Assembly: GCA_021841585.1 (NCBI GenBank)
Contig: JAKBUS010000020.1
Location: 1 to 40,743, forward strand
Reading direction: 5' to 3'
DNA: 40,743 bases
DNA from: Pseudomonadota bacterium
Lineage (GTDB): Bacteria > Pseudomonadota > Gammaproteobacteria > Acidiferrobacterales > Acidiferrobacteraceae
Under the pieces are notes generated by a model. It saw only the letters and a program-made list of their open reading frames with translations, was not told where the DNA came from and ran no database searches. The translations under genes were made by a program, and so were the position numbers. Positions 14,500-23,498 of this stretch are shown one piece after another (position 1 is the first letter of the stretch; every line of letters starts with the position of its first letter).

Positions 14500-14811
14500 C
14501 TACAGGCATAGCGCCGGCCATTTCACGATGTGCCCGGAGGGCACAAGCCCCTGCAGCGCGGCGAGCGCCGCCGCGACCGCCTCGGGCGTGTCGAAAAATT
14601 CGATGACCAGCGGCAGGCGCGTGGTCATGTGCAAAAGGTCGGCGGCGTGGATCTCGCCATGAGCCCCAAACCCGGAGACGCCGCGGAACACCGTGACCCC
14701 CTGGACCTTGTGTTGATCCTGGAGCAGGGCAAAGATCCGCTTCATGACATCAAGGCCACCGGCATGGTCGCCCTCGCGAATGTAGATGCGCGCGATTTCG
14801 ATATCCTTCAT
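14500..14811 (-). CDS. DUF190 family protein
   Basis: The 103-residue product begins MKDIEIARIYIREGDHAGG and belongs to the PII-like DUF190 group, which often sits next to crcB. The small alpha-beta fold suggests ligand-dependent regulation of the channel, but this is not established. I chose the ATG at 14811 because GGAGG lies five bases upstream; the ATG at 14823 adds MEDR but its Shine-Dalgarno sequence is only two bases away. It lies between the two crcB genes. Confidence 0.85.
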   Translation of the reverse strand: MKDIEIARIYIREGDHAGGLDVMKRIFALLQDQHKVQGVTVFRGVSGFGAHGEIHAADLLHMTTRLPLVIEFFDTPEAVAAALAALQGLVPSGHIVKWPALCL

Positions 14812-14829
14812 CCGATCCTCCATTCCTCC

Positions 14830-15201
14830 TCAAAGACGCGGCGCTGCGAGCGCCCCGAGAAACACCGCGCCAAGCCCCAGGGCAAGTGACGCCGCGACAT
14901 AGGCAAGACCACGCAACACCTGCCCATCTTCCACAAGTAGCAGGGTCTCAAGCGAGAAGGTGGAGAAGGTCGTATAAGTGCCGATGCCACCCACGATGAC
15001 GCCGGTCCGCAAGGCCGGGCTCACCGGTACTCCGTGGACGAGCGTGTAGGAGAGCAGGCCTATGAGAAACGAGCCCATGACGTTGATTGAGAGGGTCGCC
15101 CACGGAAAGGCCCGCCCAAGGAGGCGCTGTACCGCGAGGTTCTGCCCATAGCGCAACCATGCCCCAAGCACAGCAAAACAAGCGATCCACAAAAAAGTCA
15201 C
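14830..15201 (-). CDS. crcB: Fluoride channel subunit CrcB (promoter-proximal copy)
   Basis: A 123-residue Fluc/CrcB subunit with four membrane helices, pore asparagine in SINVMGSF and the GTYTTFSTFSLETLL signature. It differs clearly from the distal copy, which supports a heterodimeric channel with fixed opposite orientations. It is the first gene after the fluoride riboswitch, with a 113-base leader between the aptamer and the ATG. The DUF190 gene follows. Confidence 0.95.
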   Translation of the reverse strand: MTFLWIACFAVLGAWLRYGQNLAVQRLLGRAFPWATLSINVMGSFLIGLLSYTLVHGVPVSPALRTGVIVGGIGTYTTFSTFSLETLLLVEDGQVLRGLAYVAASLALGLGAVFLGALAAPRL

Positions 15202-15314
15202 CGGTCCTCCTCGGTGGCCGAGACGGGGGTTTGCTCAAAGCCCATGAGGGCGCGGGATCAGTCGGGGGGATGGTCAACAGATGAACACACCCACATTTCC
15301 GATTCCCGGAAATC

Positions 15315-15363
15315 GTAGGCATCATCAGCCGCGAGGGCGGTTAAGGGAGGTATGCCATCTCCC
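15315..15363 (-). ncRNA. Fluoride riboswitch (crcB motif)
   Basis: Read on the minus strand, the 49 bases contain every conserved block of the fluoride aptamer in order: GGGAGATGGCATACCTCCC, then TTAACCGCC, a variable loop, and CTGATGATGCCTAC. It sits upstream of the crcB-DUF190-crcB operon. A following perfect 6-base-pair hairpin (ATTTCC/GGAAAT, 15295-15313) may belong to the expression platform. Fluoride binding is expected to switch on the operon. Confidence 0.95.
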
Positions 15364-15377
15364 ACAACATTGAAGCC

Positions 15378-15406
15378 AGTCTACCGGGGGCGGCCGACAG
15401 GCGCAA
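15378..15406 (-). promoter_or_regulatory. Promoter of the fluoride-resistance operon
   Basis: On the minus strand TTGCGC (15406-15401) and TAGACT (15383-15378) are 17 bases apart. Transcription would start near 15371, about eight bases before the aptamer begins, which is what a riboswitch promoter requires. Both hexamers match consensus at four of six positions. Confidence 0.55.
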
Positions 15407-15481
15407 GCGTTGGCAAAAGCCCCTTCCCGCGAAAGATCTGTCCGCGAAAGGCGCATGGCTCATGCCCGCCCGAGCGCGGGC

Positions 15482-18259
15482 TTAACCCGTGAGCCGGGCC
15501 ATGCGCATCTCTTGCTCGGAGAGCTTGCGCAGGCGCTCCTCGAAGTCCGCAAGCCGCCGGCGCTCCTCATCGACCACCGCCGCCGGCGCGCGCGCGACGA
15601 AGTCGGCGCGTCCGAGCTTGGTCCGCGCGCGATCGATCTCGCGTTCGATCTTTTCGATCTCCTTTGCCAGGCGGCGCAACTCGGCGGCCTTGTCGATCAG
15701 TCCCGCAAGCGGGACCAGCACGCGTATTGTCCCGGCCAGTCCGACCGCCGATTCCGGCGTGAGCGTATCGGCGGCGAGATGCGTGATTTCCGAAAGCCGC
15801 GCCAGCGTCATGATCGTCGGCTCGTGAGCGCGCACGAGTTCAGCCAGGTGCTGGGCGCCATCCAGGATTACGGGGATGCGGGCACTAGGCGCGATGTTCA
15901 TTTCGCCGCGTATGGTGCGGACGGTGCCGATGATGTCCATGAGCGCCCGCATGTCGGCGGTCGCGCGCGCATCGATACGGCTTTCGTCACAGCGCGGGTA
16001 GGGCGCGAGCATGATGGTGGGTCCAGCGCGGTCGCACAGCGGCGCCACCCGCGCCCACAGGGTCTCGGTAATGAAGGGCATGAGCGGGTGCAGGAGCCTC
16101 AGGGCGGTCTCCAGCACGCGCAGTAGCGTGCGCCGCGTGCCGCGTGCCGCGGGGGCATCGGCCAAGGCCAGGACCGTCTTCGACCACTCTAGATACCAAC
16201 TGCAGTATTCATCCCATATGAAGGCATAGAGGGCCTGCGTGGCGAGATCGAAGCGATAGGCGGCGAATGCCTCCTCGACCGCGCGCTCGGTCTCTTGGAG
16301 GCGGGATATGATCCAGCGATCACCGATGTCGAGGACATAATCCCCTTCATTGCCGCAATCCGCGTTTTCAGTATTCAGCAATACGAAGCGCGCAGCGTTC
16401 CAGAGTTTGTTGCAGAAGTTGCGGTAGCCGTCGATGCGCGCGCGATCGAAGTTGATGTTCCGGCCCTGGGTGGCAAGGCTTGCGAACGTCATGCGCAGGG
16501 CGTCGGTGCCGTACGATGGTATGCCGTCGGGATATTCACGTTCGGTGGCCCGGCGGATCTCCTCGGCCTTGGCCGGCTGCATGAGTCCGCTGGTGCGCTT
16601 GGCGATGAGGTCGGGAAGGCTTATGCCGTCTATGAGGTCGATCGGGTCGATCACGTTGCCGCGCGACTTCGACATCTTCTGGCCCTTGGCATCCAGTACC
16701 AGGCCGTGGACATAGACCTCGCGAAACGGGACGTCACCCGTGAACTTGAGGCCCATCATGATCATCCGCGCCACCCAGAAGAAGATGATGTCGAACCCGG
16801 TTACGAGCACCCGCGTGGGATAAAAGCGCGCTAGGGCGTCGGTCCGGTCCGGCCAGCCGAGCGTCGAAAATGGCCACAGGGCCGAGGAGAACCAGGTATC
16901 GAGGACATCCGGATCCTGCGTGAGCGTGATGTCCGCGCCAAGCCCATGGCGCGCGCGTGCCTCGTCCTCGCTGTGCGCGACATACACGCGCCCGGCATCG
17001 TCATACCAGGCGGGGATGCGATGCCCCCACCAGATCTGGCGCGATATGCACCAGTCCTTGATGTTGCGCATCCATTCGTAATAGGTCTTGTCCCAGTTCT
17101 CGGGCACGAAGCGGATACGGCCATCCTCGACCGCGGCAAGCGCCGGCTGGGCGAGGTCGGCGGTACGCACGTACCATTGGTCGGTGAGCCAGGGTTCGAT
17201 CACCACGCGGCTGCGTTCGCCGCGCGGGACTTTGAGCTTGTGGGGCTGCACGCGCTCCAGGAGCCCCGCGGCGTCGAGGTCGGCCACGATCCGAAGCCTT
17301 GCCTCCTCGCGGCTCAATCCATGGTAGGGCGAGCCCGGCAACTGGATACGGGCGGTCTTGTCCAGGATGTTGGTGAGCGGCAGCGCGTGACGTTGGCCGA
17401 CCTCGTAGTCATTGAAATCGTGCGCTGGCGTGATCTTCACGCAGCCCGATCCGAAGGCCGGGTCGACGTAGTCGTCGGCGATGATGGGGATTTGGCGCGT
17501 AGTCAGCGGGAGATTTACCGTCTGCCCGATGAGCCTCTGGTAACGCGGGTCGTCGGGATGCACGGCCACCGCCTCGTCGCCGAGCAAGGTCTCGGGGCGG
17601 GTGGTGGCGACGATCAGATGTCCCCCGGAGGACAGCGGGTAGCGGATATGCCAGAGATGGCCATCTTCCTCCTCGGCCGTCACCTCGAGATCGGAGACCG
17701 CCGTCTCGAGCCGCGGGTCCCAGTTCACGAGCCGCTGCCCGCGATAGATGAGTCCCTCGTCATGCAGCCGGACGAACACCTCGTGCACCGCGCGCGACAG
17801 GCCTTCGTCGAGCGTGAAGCGTTCGCGCGACCAGTCGACCGACGCCCCCATGCGTCGCAATTGTTCGCTGATGCGTCCGCCGGATCGCGCCTTCCAGTCC
17901 CAGACCGCCTCGAGGAAGCGTTCGCGGCCCAGGGCCACGCGGCTTTCGCCGGCCGCCTCCAGCTGCCGCTCGACGACCATCTGCGTGGCGATACCGGCAT
18001 GATCAGTACCGGGCTGCCAGAGGGTGTCGTCACCGCGCATCCTGTGGTAGCGCGTGAGCGCGTCCATGATGGTGTCCTGGAAGGCGTGGCCCATGTGCAG
18101 GCTGCCGGTCACGTTCGGCGGGGGGATGACGATGCAATACCCGGGCCCATGCCCAGAGGGCGCGAATACGCCGCTCGCCTCCCATTGTGCGTAGATGGCC
18201 TTTTCTATCTCGCCGGGCTCATAGCCCTTGGCAAGGGTGCTTGGCGATGGCTCTGTCAT
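15482..18259 (-). CDS. valS: Valyl-tRNA synthetase
   Basis: This class I synthetase charges tRNA-Val with valine and edits mischarged threonine. The 925-residue product has the HIGH-type motif HMGH at residues 55-58 within [15 protein letters not shown], an editing domain around residues 190-340, the KMSKS signature at 528-532, an anticodon-binding helical domain, and a C-terminal coiled coil (about 860-925, rich in Lys/Arg/Glu) typical of ValS. It follows holC and a small unknown gene, the usual proteobacterial pepA-holC-valS order. A 5-base-pair hairpin (GCCCG/CGGGC) follows the stop, without a T-run. Confidence 0.97.
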   Translation of the reverse strand: MTEPSPSTLAKGYEPGEIEKAIYAQWEASGVFAPSGHGPGYCIVIPPPNVTGSLHMGHAFQDTIMDALTRYHRMRGDDTLWQPGTDHAGIATQMVVERQLEAAGESRVALGRERFLEAVWDWKARSGGRISEQLRRMGASVDWSRERFTLDEGLSRAVHEVFVRLHDEGLIYRGQRLVNWDPRLETAVSDLEVTAEEEDGHLWHIRYPLSSGGHLIVATTRPETLLGDEAVAVHPDDPRYQRLIGQTVNLPLTTRQIPIIADDYVDPAFGSGCVKITPAHDFNDYEVGQRHALPLTNILDKTARIQLPGSPYHGLSREEARLRIVADLDAAGLLERVQPHKLKVPRGERSRVVIEPWLTDQWYVRTADLAQPALAAVEDGRIRFVPENWDKTYYEWMRNIKDWCISRQIWWGHRIPAWYDDAGRVYVAHSEDEARARHGLGADITLTQDPDVLDTWFSSALWPFSTLGWPDRTDALARFYPTRVLVTGFDIIFFWVARMIMMGLKFTGDVPFREVYVHGLVLDAKGQKMSKSRGNVIDPIDLIDGISLPDLIAKRTSGLMQPAKAEEIRRATEREYPDGIPSYGTDALRMTFASLATQGRNINFDRARIDGYRNFCNKLWNAARFVLLNTENADCGNEGDYVLDIGDRWIISRLQETERAVEEAFAAYRFDLATQALYAFIWDEYCSWYLEWSKTVLALADAPAARGTRRTLLRVLETALRLLHPLMPFITETLWARVAPLCDRAGPTIMLAPYPRCDESRIDARATADMRALMDIIGTVRTIRGEMNIAPSARIPVILDGAQHLAELVRAHEPTIMTLARLSEITHLAADTLTPESAVGLAGTIRVLVPLAGLIDKAAELRRLAKEIEKIEREIDRARTKLGRADFVARAPAAVVDEERRRLADFEERLRKLSEQEMRMARLTG

Positions 18260-18265
18260 TTCGTG

Positions 18266-18649
18266 TCAGGTCGGCTCTTGGAGGGCTTGCGCCAGTGCGT
18301 GTTCGAGGGTCGCCATCATAGCAGGGTCGAGCGGATCGTTCCCGTCGGCGCGCCACAGGGCATCGACGCGCTGGACGATCGCCGCCGCGCGTATGTGGGC
18401 GGAAAGCCCCTGGCGGTTGGCGGCCTCGGGATCGGGGGTGGTGGGCAGGCGTTCGACCACGTCGCTCAAGGTCGGTATGGGGGCACCCACCGCGCGCGGC
18501 CGGATGTCCGGCCGGGTCGGATTGGCGATCACGGTCTTTAGGACCGGAATGCCGTCGTCGCCGACCCGCGTATTGTCTTGCAGGTCGGCGGCCAAGGCGC
18601 GCAGGCCCGCAAGGATGTCCGGCAGCGGTTCGTGGCGGGTGCGGGTCAT
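18266..18649 (-). CDS. Hypothetical protein between holC and valS
   Basis: The 127-residue product begins MTRTRHEPLPDILAGLRALAADLQ and contains a central proline-rich segment (ANPTRPDIRPRAVGAPIPTL) flanked by predicted helices. There is no cysteine, membrane segment or recognisable motif. Small genes of this kind are often found between holC and valS in gammaproteobacteria, but no function is known to me. It overlaps the end of holC by four bases (ATGA). Confidence 0.75.
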   Translation of the reverse strand: MTRTRHEPLPDILAGLRALAADLQDNTRVGDDGIPVLKTVIANPTRPDIRPRAVGAPIPTLSDVVERLPTTPDPEAANRQGLSAHIRAAAIVQRVDALWRADGNDPLDPAMMATLEHALAQALQEPT

Positions 18650-19053
18650 GGTAGGTTGTGGACGACCGGCTCCAGGCCCTGCCGGCGATAGTGACGGAAC
18701 CGCGCGCGCGATCGCTCCTTCTCGCCCTCGGCGGCGCCCACGGCCTCGAGTACGCGCGCAAAGCCTGTCACCGACGGCGGGGCGTCGGCGGTTAGCGGGA
18801 TCAGACAGTCCCCGTCCCCTGGAAGTTCGGCGCCTATGAGTACCGGCTCATCGGCAAGCCCTCCCGCCCGCGCATGCGGCACGAAGCTTGTATCGGAAAA
18901 TGTCCACAGGCGGTCATCCCAGAGGCCGATCTCGTCTTCCGGGACCCACAGGAATACCCGGTGGCCGTGCCTATGGGCGGTCTCCACGAGCCGGCACGCG
19001 AGCGTGTCGCGCCCGAGCCCGTCACCGCCGAGATAAAAATCGACACGCGTCAT
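18646..19053 (-). CDS. holC: DNA polymerase III chi subunit
   Basis: HolC (chi) links the clamp loader to single-strand binding protein. The 135-residue product begins MTRVDFYLGGDGLGRDTLACRL and includes VETAHRHGHRVFLWVPEDE and LWTFSDTSFVPHA, the family's core. The length is near the usual 140-150 residues. The ATG overlaps the pepA stop in ATGA. The frame is open far upstream, but that part is antiparallel reading of pepA and is not included. Confidence 0.9.
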   Translation of the reverse strand: MTRVDFYLGGDGLGRDTLACRLVETAHRHGHRVFLWVPEDEIGLWDDRLWTFSDTSFVPHARAGGLADEPVLIGAELPGDGDCLIPLTADAPPSVTGFARVLEAVGAAEGEKERSRARFRHYRRQGLEPVVHNLP

Positions 19054-20531
19054 GCCGGTCGCGCGCGGCGCCTCAGAAACTCCACGAGCAGCGGGATCGG
19101 TCGCCCGGTGGCACCCTTGTCCTTGCCGCCCTTGTAGGCGATGCCCGCGATATCGAGGTGCGCCCAGGGATAGGCCTCGGTGAAGCGCGACAGGAAGCAG
19201 GCCGCGGTGATGGTCCCGGCCTCGCGGCCGCCGATATTGGCCATGTCCGCGAAATTCGAGTCGAGCTGCTTTTGGTATTCTTCCCACAGCGGCAGCGGCC
19301 AGACCCGGTCGGCCGCCTGCTGGCCGGCCTGCTCCAATTCGTGTCCGAGGGCCTCGTTGTTGCCCATGAGGCCGCCGGCCTGCGCGCCGAGGGCGATGAC
19401 GCAGGCCCCGGTTAGGGTGGCGATGTCGATGACCGCGGCCGGCTTGAACCGCTCGGCATAGGTGAGCGCGTCGCACAGGATCAAGCGGCCTTCGGCGTCG
19501 GTGTTCAGGATCTCGATGGTCTGGCCGGACAGGCTCGTCACGATATCGCCCGGCTTGATCGCGCTCCCACCGGGGAGATTTTCGGTTGTCGGCACGATGC
19601 CCACGAGATTGATCGGCAGCTTCATGTCGGCCGCGGCCTGCATGACGGCCAATACCGTCGCGGCCCCGCACATGTCGAATTTCATCTCATCCATGTTGGC
19701 CGGCGGCTTCAGGGATATACCCCCGGAGTCGAAGGTCACGCCCTTGCCGACGAGCACGATCGGGGCACCGGTGTCGTTTCCGTGATATTCGAGGACGAGG
19801 AGCTTGGCGGGTTCATGCGTCCCGCGCGCCACCGCGAGCAGCGCGCCCATCCCAAGGGTTTCCATGTCGCTCTTTTCGAGCACGCTGACCTTGAGGGCGT
19901 GGCGCGTGCCGAGCGTCTGCGCCTGCTCGGCGAGATAGGATGGCGTGCACATATTGCCCGGGAGGTTGGCGAGATCCTTGGCAAATGACACGGCGCGCGC
20001 GATGGCATTACCGGCGGTCAGGGCCTCGCGCGCGGCCGTCTCGGACCCGCTTTGCGTACCAAAGACGCAAGACCTGGGCTGTGTACGTGCCGGGGCGCGG
20101 GTCTTCAGCCGGTCGAAGCGGTAGAGGGCGTCCTCGGTGGCGACCACCGCCTGTTCAAGGGCCCAGGCCGGCGCGCGGTCCTTGACCGGGACCGATGGCA
20201 GAAAGTTGGCGATGGTCGCGACGTGCAAGTCGGCGGCCGCTTGCGCGGCGCGCGCCACGGCCTCCTTGTACTGCGCCGGTTTGCATTCGCCGGCCACACC
20301 CATGCCCACGAGCAGGATCCGCTCGGCCTTGCCGGCCGCGCGCAACAATGGCAGCGTCTGTCCGGGTTTGCCTTCGATGTCGCCCCGTTGCACAATGGTC
20401 GCGATCTCGCCGCCCAGGATGCGGTCGATGGCCGCGGCGGCCTCCGAGAGTCCACGGTTTTCGTGGATACCCACGATCAGGCATTCCGTGGCCAATTGAT
20501 CAGGAGTTTCTTGAGTGAGGGCGTATTCCAT
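19050..20531 (-). CDS. pepA: Leucyl aminopeptidase (cytosol aminopeptidase)
   Basis: PepA is a hexameric dizinc M17 aminopeptidase of the cytoplasm; in some gammaproteobacteria it also binds DNA. The 493-residue product has the signature NTDAEGRL at residues 343-350, the metal-binding VGKGVTFDSGGISLKP and the DMCGAATVLAVM stretch. It starts 90 bases from the divergent lptF gene and heads the pepA-holC-unknown-valS operon. Confidence 0.97.
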   Translation of the reverse strand: MEYALTQETPDQLATECLIVGIHENRGLSEAAAAIDRILGGEIATIVQRGDIEGKPGQTLPLLRAAGKAERILLVGMGVAGECKPAQYKEAVARAAQAAADLHVATIANFLPSVPVKDRAPAWALEQAVVATEDALYRFDRLKTRAPARTQPRSCVFGTQSGSETAAREALTAGNAIARAVSFAKDLANLPGNMCTPSYLAEQAQTLGTRHALKVSVLEKSDMETLGMGALLAVARGTHEPAKLLVLEYHGNDTGAPIVLVGKGVTFDSGGISLKPPANMDEMKFDMCGAATVLAVMQAAADMKLPINLVGIVPTTENLPGGSAIKPGDIVTSLSGQTIEILNTDAEGRLILCDALTYAERFKPAAVIDIATLTGACVIALGAQAGGLMGNNEALGHELEQAGQQAADRVWPLPLWEEYQKQLDSNFADMANIGGREAGTITAACFLSRFTEAYPWAHLDIAGIAYKGGKDKGATGRPIPLLVEFLRRRARPA

Positions 20532-20621
20532 AGGGCTCGAGGATCTCGGGTTGTGTGTCGGTTATGGGAGCGCTGTCATGCGCGGTTCCATGATAAACCG
20601 CTTGCGGCGCCAGCAAAAGCC

Positions 20622-21710
20622 GTGATAGTCCACAAGGCCTTCTACCGCGAAGCGACCCAAACCACGCTGCTCGTGACCTTGACGTTCCTGACCCTCTATC
20701 TTGTGGTCAGCCTGGTAAAGCTCCTGAGCGAAGCGGCGAGCGGCGAGTTTCCCGCGCATATCGTGTTCCTGCTGCTTGCCCTAGAGCTCCTCAAAAACCT
20801 CGCGATGATACTGCCGTTGACGGTCTTCGTCGGGCTTTTGCTGACCATGGCACGCTGGTACCGGGACAGTGAGATAACGGTGTTGGCGGCCTGCGGGGTC
20901 GGGCTTACGAGGCTTTTGCGCCCGGCCATGGTGTGGACCGGTGCCGTGGCCGCCGTGGTGGCGGCCATCGCGTTTTATCTCGCGCCCATGGCCGCGCTTC
21001 TGCTCCACAAGATCAAGCTCGAAAATACCTCCGCCTACACCGCCGGCATCATCCCTGGACGCTTCAATCATACAAGAAACGGGCGGGCGATCTTTTATGT
21101 CGGGCGGGTCGGTTCGAGCGGACGCCTGCATAATATCTTCGTGAGCCGCACGCAGTTTGGCAAGGGCGGGGTGCTGATCGCCAAGCGCGGTTACGAGTTC
21201 AAGAACCGCCATACCGGCGCGCGTTTTCTCGTACTGCTAAACGGACGTCGCTACCAGGGGATTCCGGGCCAGGCCAATTACCGGATCTTGCGCTACCGCA
21301 CCTATGCATTGCGCATAAAGCGCCGGCCATTCACACCGGTCATGACCGGGCTCACCCGTGACGAGGTCCCGACTATGCGTCTTTTGCGTTCATCGAGCCC
21401 GCGCGCGATCGCCGAATGGCAGTGGCGCTTGGCGCAACCCCTGTCGCTGTTCATATTGGCGCCATTGGCGCTGGTCTTTGCCTACACCGACTCCCGCAAG
21501 GGGGCCTTTGCCCCGCTGTTCGCCGCGGTCCTTGTCTATTTTTCGTATGCCAACCTGCTCAGTATCGCCCATGCCTTGCTGGCGCGCGGACACGAGCCGG
21601 TATGGTTGGGGTTATGGTGGGTCCATGCGCTGTTCGCGGCGCTCGCGGCGATATTCTTCGCACGACGCGCCGCCGGTAAGGGGCTTTTGCCGTTGAGGCT
21701 GTTTCGCTGA
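20622..21710 (+). CDS. lptF: LPS export ABC permease LptF
   Basis: LptF pairs with LptG and the LptB ATPase to extract lipopolysaccharide from the inner membrane. The 362-residue product has two N-terminal membrane helices, further helices near 60-120, a periplasmic beta-jellyroll domain (about 130-255) and three C-terminal helices starting at WRLAQPLSLFILAPLALVFAY. I chose the GTG at 20622 because the protein then begins MIVHKAFYREATQTTLLV, matching the family; there is no strong Shine-Dalgarno sequence. The stop overlaps the lptG ATG by one base. It is divergent from pepA, as in Escherichia coli. Confidence 0.92.
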   Translation: MIVHKAFYREATQTTLLVTLTFLTLYLVVSLVKLLSEAASGEFPAHIVFLLLALELLKNLAMILPLTVFVGLLLTMARWYRDSEITVLAACGVGLTRLLRPAMVWTGAVAAVVAAIAFYLAPMAALLLHKIKLENTSAYTAGIIPGRFNHTRNGRAIFYVGRVGSSGRLHNIFVSRTQFGKGGVLIAKRGYEFKNRHTGARFLVLLNGRRYQGIPGQANYRILRYRTYALRIKRRPFTPVMTGLTRDEVPTMRLLRSSSPRAIAEWQWRLAQPLSLFILAPLALVFAYTDSRKGAFAPLFAAVLVYFSYANLLSIAHALLARGHEPVWLGLWWVHALFAALAAIFFARRAAGKGLLPLRLFR

Positions 21711-22759
21711 TGCGTATCCTCTATGCCTATATTGCGCGGCGCCTGATCCTGAGCACGGCCCTTGTCTTGAGCGTATTTGTGGGCCTCTTTCTGTTCTTCG
21801 ATCTCGTGACCACCCTGGACCATATCCGCCACGGGAGTTTTTACCGGCTGTTCATGATTATTTTGCTGGGGGTTCCGGCCAAGATCTCCATGCTCTTCCC
21901 GATGTCGGCGCTGGTCGGGGCCACCCTTGGGTTGTCATCGCTTGCCATAGATGGTGAACTCACCGCCATGCGCGCTGCCGGGGTCTCGGTCGGGCGCATC
22001 GCCTATGCGGCCCTGAGGGCGGCGTTCGCGCTCGGCATCGTGGCGGCGTTGCTTGGGGATTTTCTTGGGCCCAAGGCGGCCTCGCTCGCGCGCCGCGAGC
22101 AGGCCCAGGCCGCAGGCCTGGGGGCGGCCATGAATGCCCAGGGGTTATGGCTGAAGGAAGGGCACAGTTTCGTCGACATCGGCGAGGTCTTGCCCGATCT
22201 CAGTATCCTGCGGCTTACGATCTATCGATTTCATCACGGCCGGCTCGCGCATGAGCTGTTTGCGGAGAGCGGCCGCTACCGCAATGGCCGCTGGCGATTG
22301 CGGGGTGTGTCCGAGACCCTGTTTCGCCGGCAACGGCTGATCGTGAAGACCAGGCGACGGGGCTATTGGCAGGGGATTGCGCCGAGCCTTCTGTCGGTGT
22401 TCGCAGTCAACCCGCATGCCTTGTCACTGGTCGATCTGTTTCGTTACATTCGCCACCTTCAGCGCAATCAACAGGCCACCACTCATTACCAGCTGGTGTT
22501 CTGGTACAAGGTGTTGGCGCCGCTTACGACGGCCGCCATGGTGTTGTTGGCGGTGCCATTCGTCTTTCGCCACGGACGCCATGGAGGGCTCGGGTTCCGC
22601 CTGTTTTTGGCGGTCGTGCTTGGGCTCGTGTTTTACGTAGTCAACCGTGGATTTGGCGATCTCACGCTACTCTATCATTGGCCGCCCCTGCTCGGGGCGG
22701 CGGTGCCGACGCTAGGGCTGGTCCTGGTCTGCATGGGATTTCTCGCCCGCGCCGGGTGA
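21710..22759 (+). CDS. lptG: LPS export ABC permease LptG
   Basis: This is the second permease of the LPS extractor. The 349-residue product begins MRILYAYIARRLI, with membrane helices in the first 115 residues, a periplasmic domain (about 130-260) and three C-terminal helices (YKVLAPLTTAAMVLLAVPFVF, then GFRLFLAVVLGLVFYVVNRG). Length and topology are as expected. Its last 48 bases overlap the convergent RDD gene. Confidence 0.92.
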   Translation: MRILYAYIARRLILSTALVLSVFVGLFLFFDLVTTLDHIRHGSFYRLFMIILLGVPAKISMLFPMSALVGATLGLSSLAIDGELTAMRAAGVSVGRIAYAALRAAFALGIVAALLGDFLGPKAASLARREQAQAAGLGAAMNAQGLWLKEGHSFVDIGEVLPDLSILRLTIYRFHHGRLAHELFAESGRYRNGRWRLRGVSETLFRRQRLIVKTRRRGYWQGIAPSLLSVFAVNPHALSLVDLFRYIRHLQRNQQATTHYQLVFWYKVLAPLTTAAMVLLAVPFVFRHGRHGGLGFRLFLAVVLGLVFYVVNRGFGDLTLLYHWPPLLGAAVPTLGLVLVCMGFLARAG

Positions 22760-23272
22760 TTTCGGAATGAACACCACGCGTGTCCCGCTCAGGCGATCGT
22801 GCAGGGTCTGGGCCTCGGGATCGAAAAATATCCAGAAATAAGGCGCGCCAAACAGCGCTAGCGCAAAAGCCGCCATGCGGTAATACCCCTCGAAGGCCAA
22901 GGCTAGGCCCTCGATCAGCGCGACCCACCACGCAAGCGCCAGCACGTAACGCAACACGGCGCGCGCGACACTCAAATGGCCGTGCGCGGCGCGCACCTTG
23001 AGGCGGCAGGCGCGCATTCCAGAGGTCTGGCCCGATTTTATCCACGCACGCCCGAAATAGGCGAATCCCACGAGCGGCAGATAGATGCGCAGCACGATCT
23101 GGAGAGCCGAACTTTGCAGTTCATTGGCGATCGCGAACACGATGGCGATCGGCGCGGCCGCCGCCACCCACAGCGCGAAGACCAGGAATGCGTCGAAGGA
23201 ATTCGCGCCCATGCGTCGCGCGAGGGCGCTCGTTCGACCCGGAGGGGAACTGACTGCCTCATCCGTGTTCAA
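22712..23272 (-). CDS. RDD family membrane protein
   Basis: The 186-residue product has three to four membrane helices and the RDD family signatures: RRMGANSFDAFLVF near residue 19, SGQTSGMRACRLKVR near residue 80, and the C-terminal FFDPEAQTLHDRLSGTRVV. RDD proteins are linked in some bacteria with ion transport or stress, but the role of this one is not predictable. The 3' end overlaps lptG on the opposite strand. Confidence 0.85.
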   Translation of the reverse strand: MNTDEAVSSPPGRTSALARRMGANSFDAFLVFALWVAAAAPIAIVFAIANELQSSALQIVLRIYLPLVGFAYFGRAWIKSGQTSGMRACRLKVRAAHGHLSVARAVLRYVLALAWWVALIEGLALAFEGYYRMAAFALALFGAPYFWIFFDPEAQTLHDRLSGTRVVFIPKSPGAGEKSHADQDQP

Positions 23273-23389
23273 AGGGTAATCAATCCGAGAGAAGCGAAGG
23301 AGGCATGCCGCTCCGCCCGATCCACACCAGGTTTATGCACAGGGTTACACACCATTTTTGTCGATATCTTTACCGTGTATTGTTGGGGG

Positions 23390-23408
23390 GCCTCATACTG
23401 TACGAGGC
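23390..23408. promoter_or_regulatory. Imperfect palindrome upstream of ccmF
   Basis: GCCTCATACTGTACGAGGC is a 19-base palindrome with one mismatched pair around a central TAC-T-GTA. It lies about 90 bases upstream of the ccmF start in an otherwise empty 226-base region. The symmetry suggests a dimeric regulator site for the ccm operon; no regulator can be named. Confidence 0.35.
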
Positions 23409-23498
23409 GTCTCGTTTGCGATACCCTTGCGACCGGTTCGTGGCCTAGGCGGCGTTACTCTCGGGTCGTTCCAGTCTCTTCGCGATAGAGGTGCAGGT

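Noticed and set aside
16946-18541. 531-codon plus-strand open frame opposite valS
   Set aside because: valS is complete on the other strand with its HMGH and KMSKS motifs; the antisense product has no recognisable domain.
18646-19671. 341-codon minus-strand frame containing holC
   Set aside because: Residues before the HolC start are an out-of-frame reading of pepA; the ATGA overlap at 19050-19053 marks the real start.
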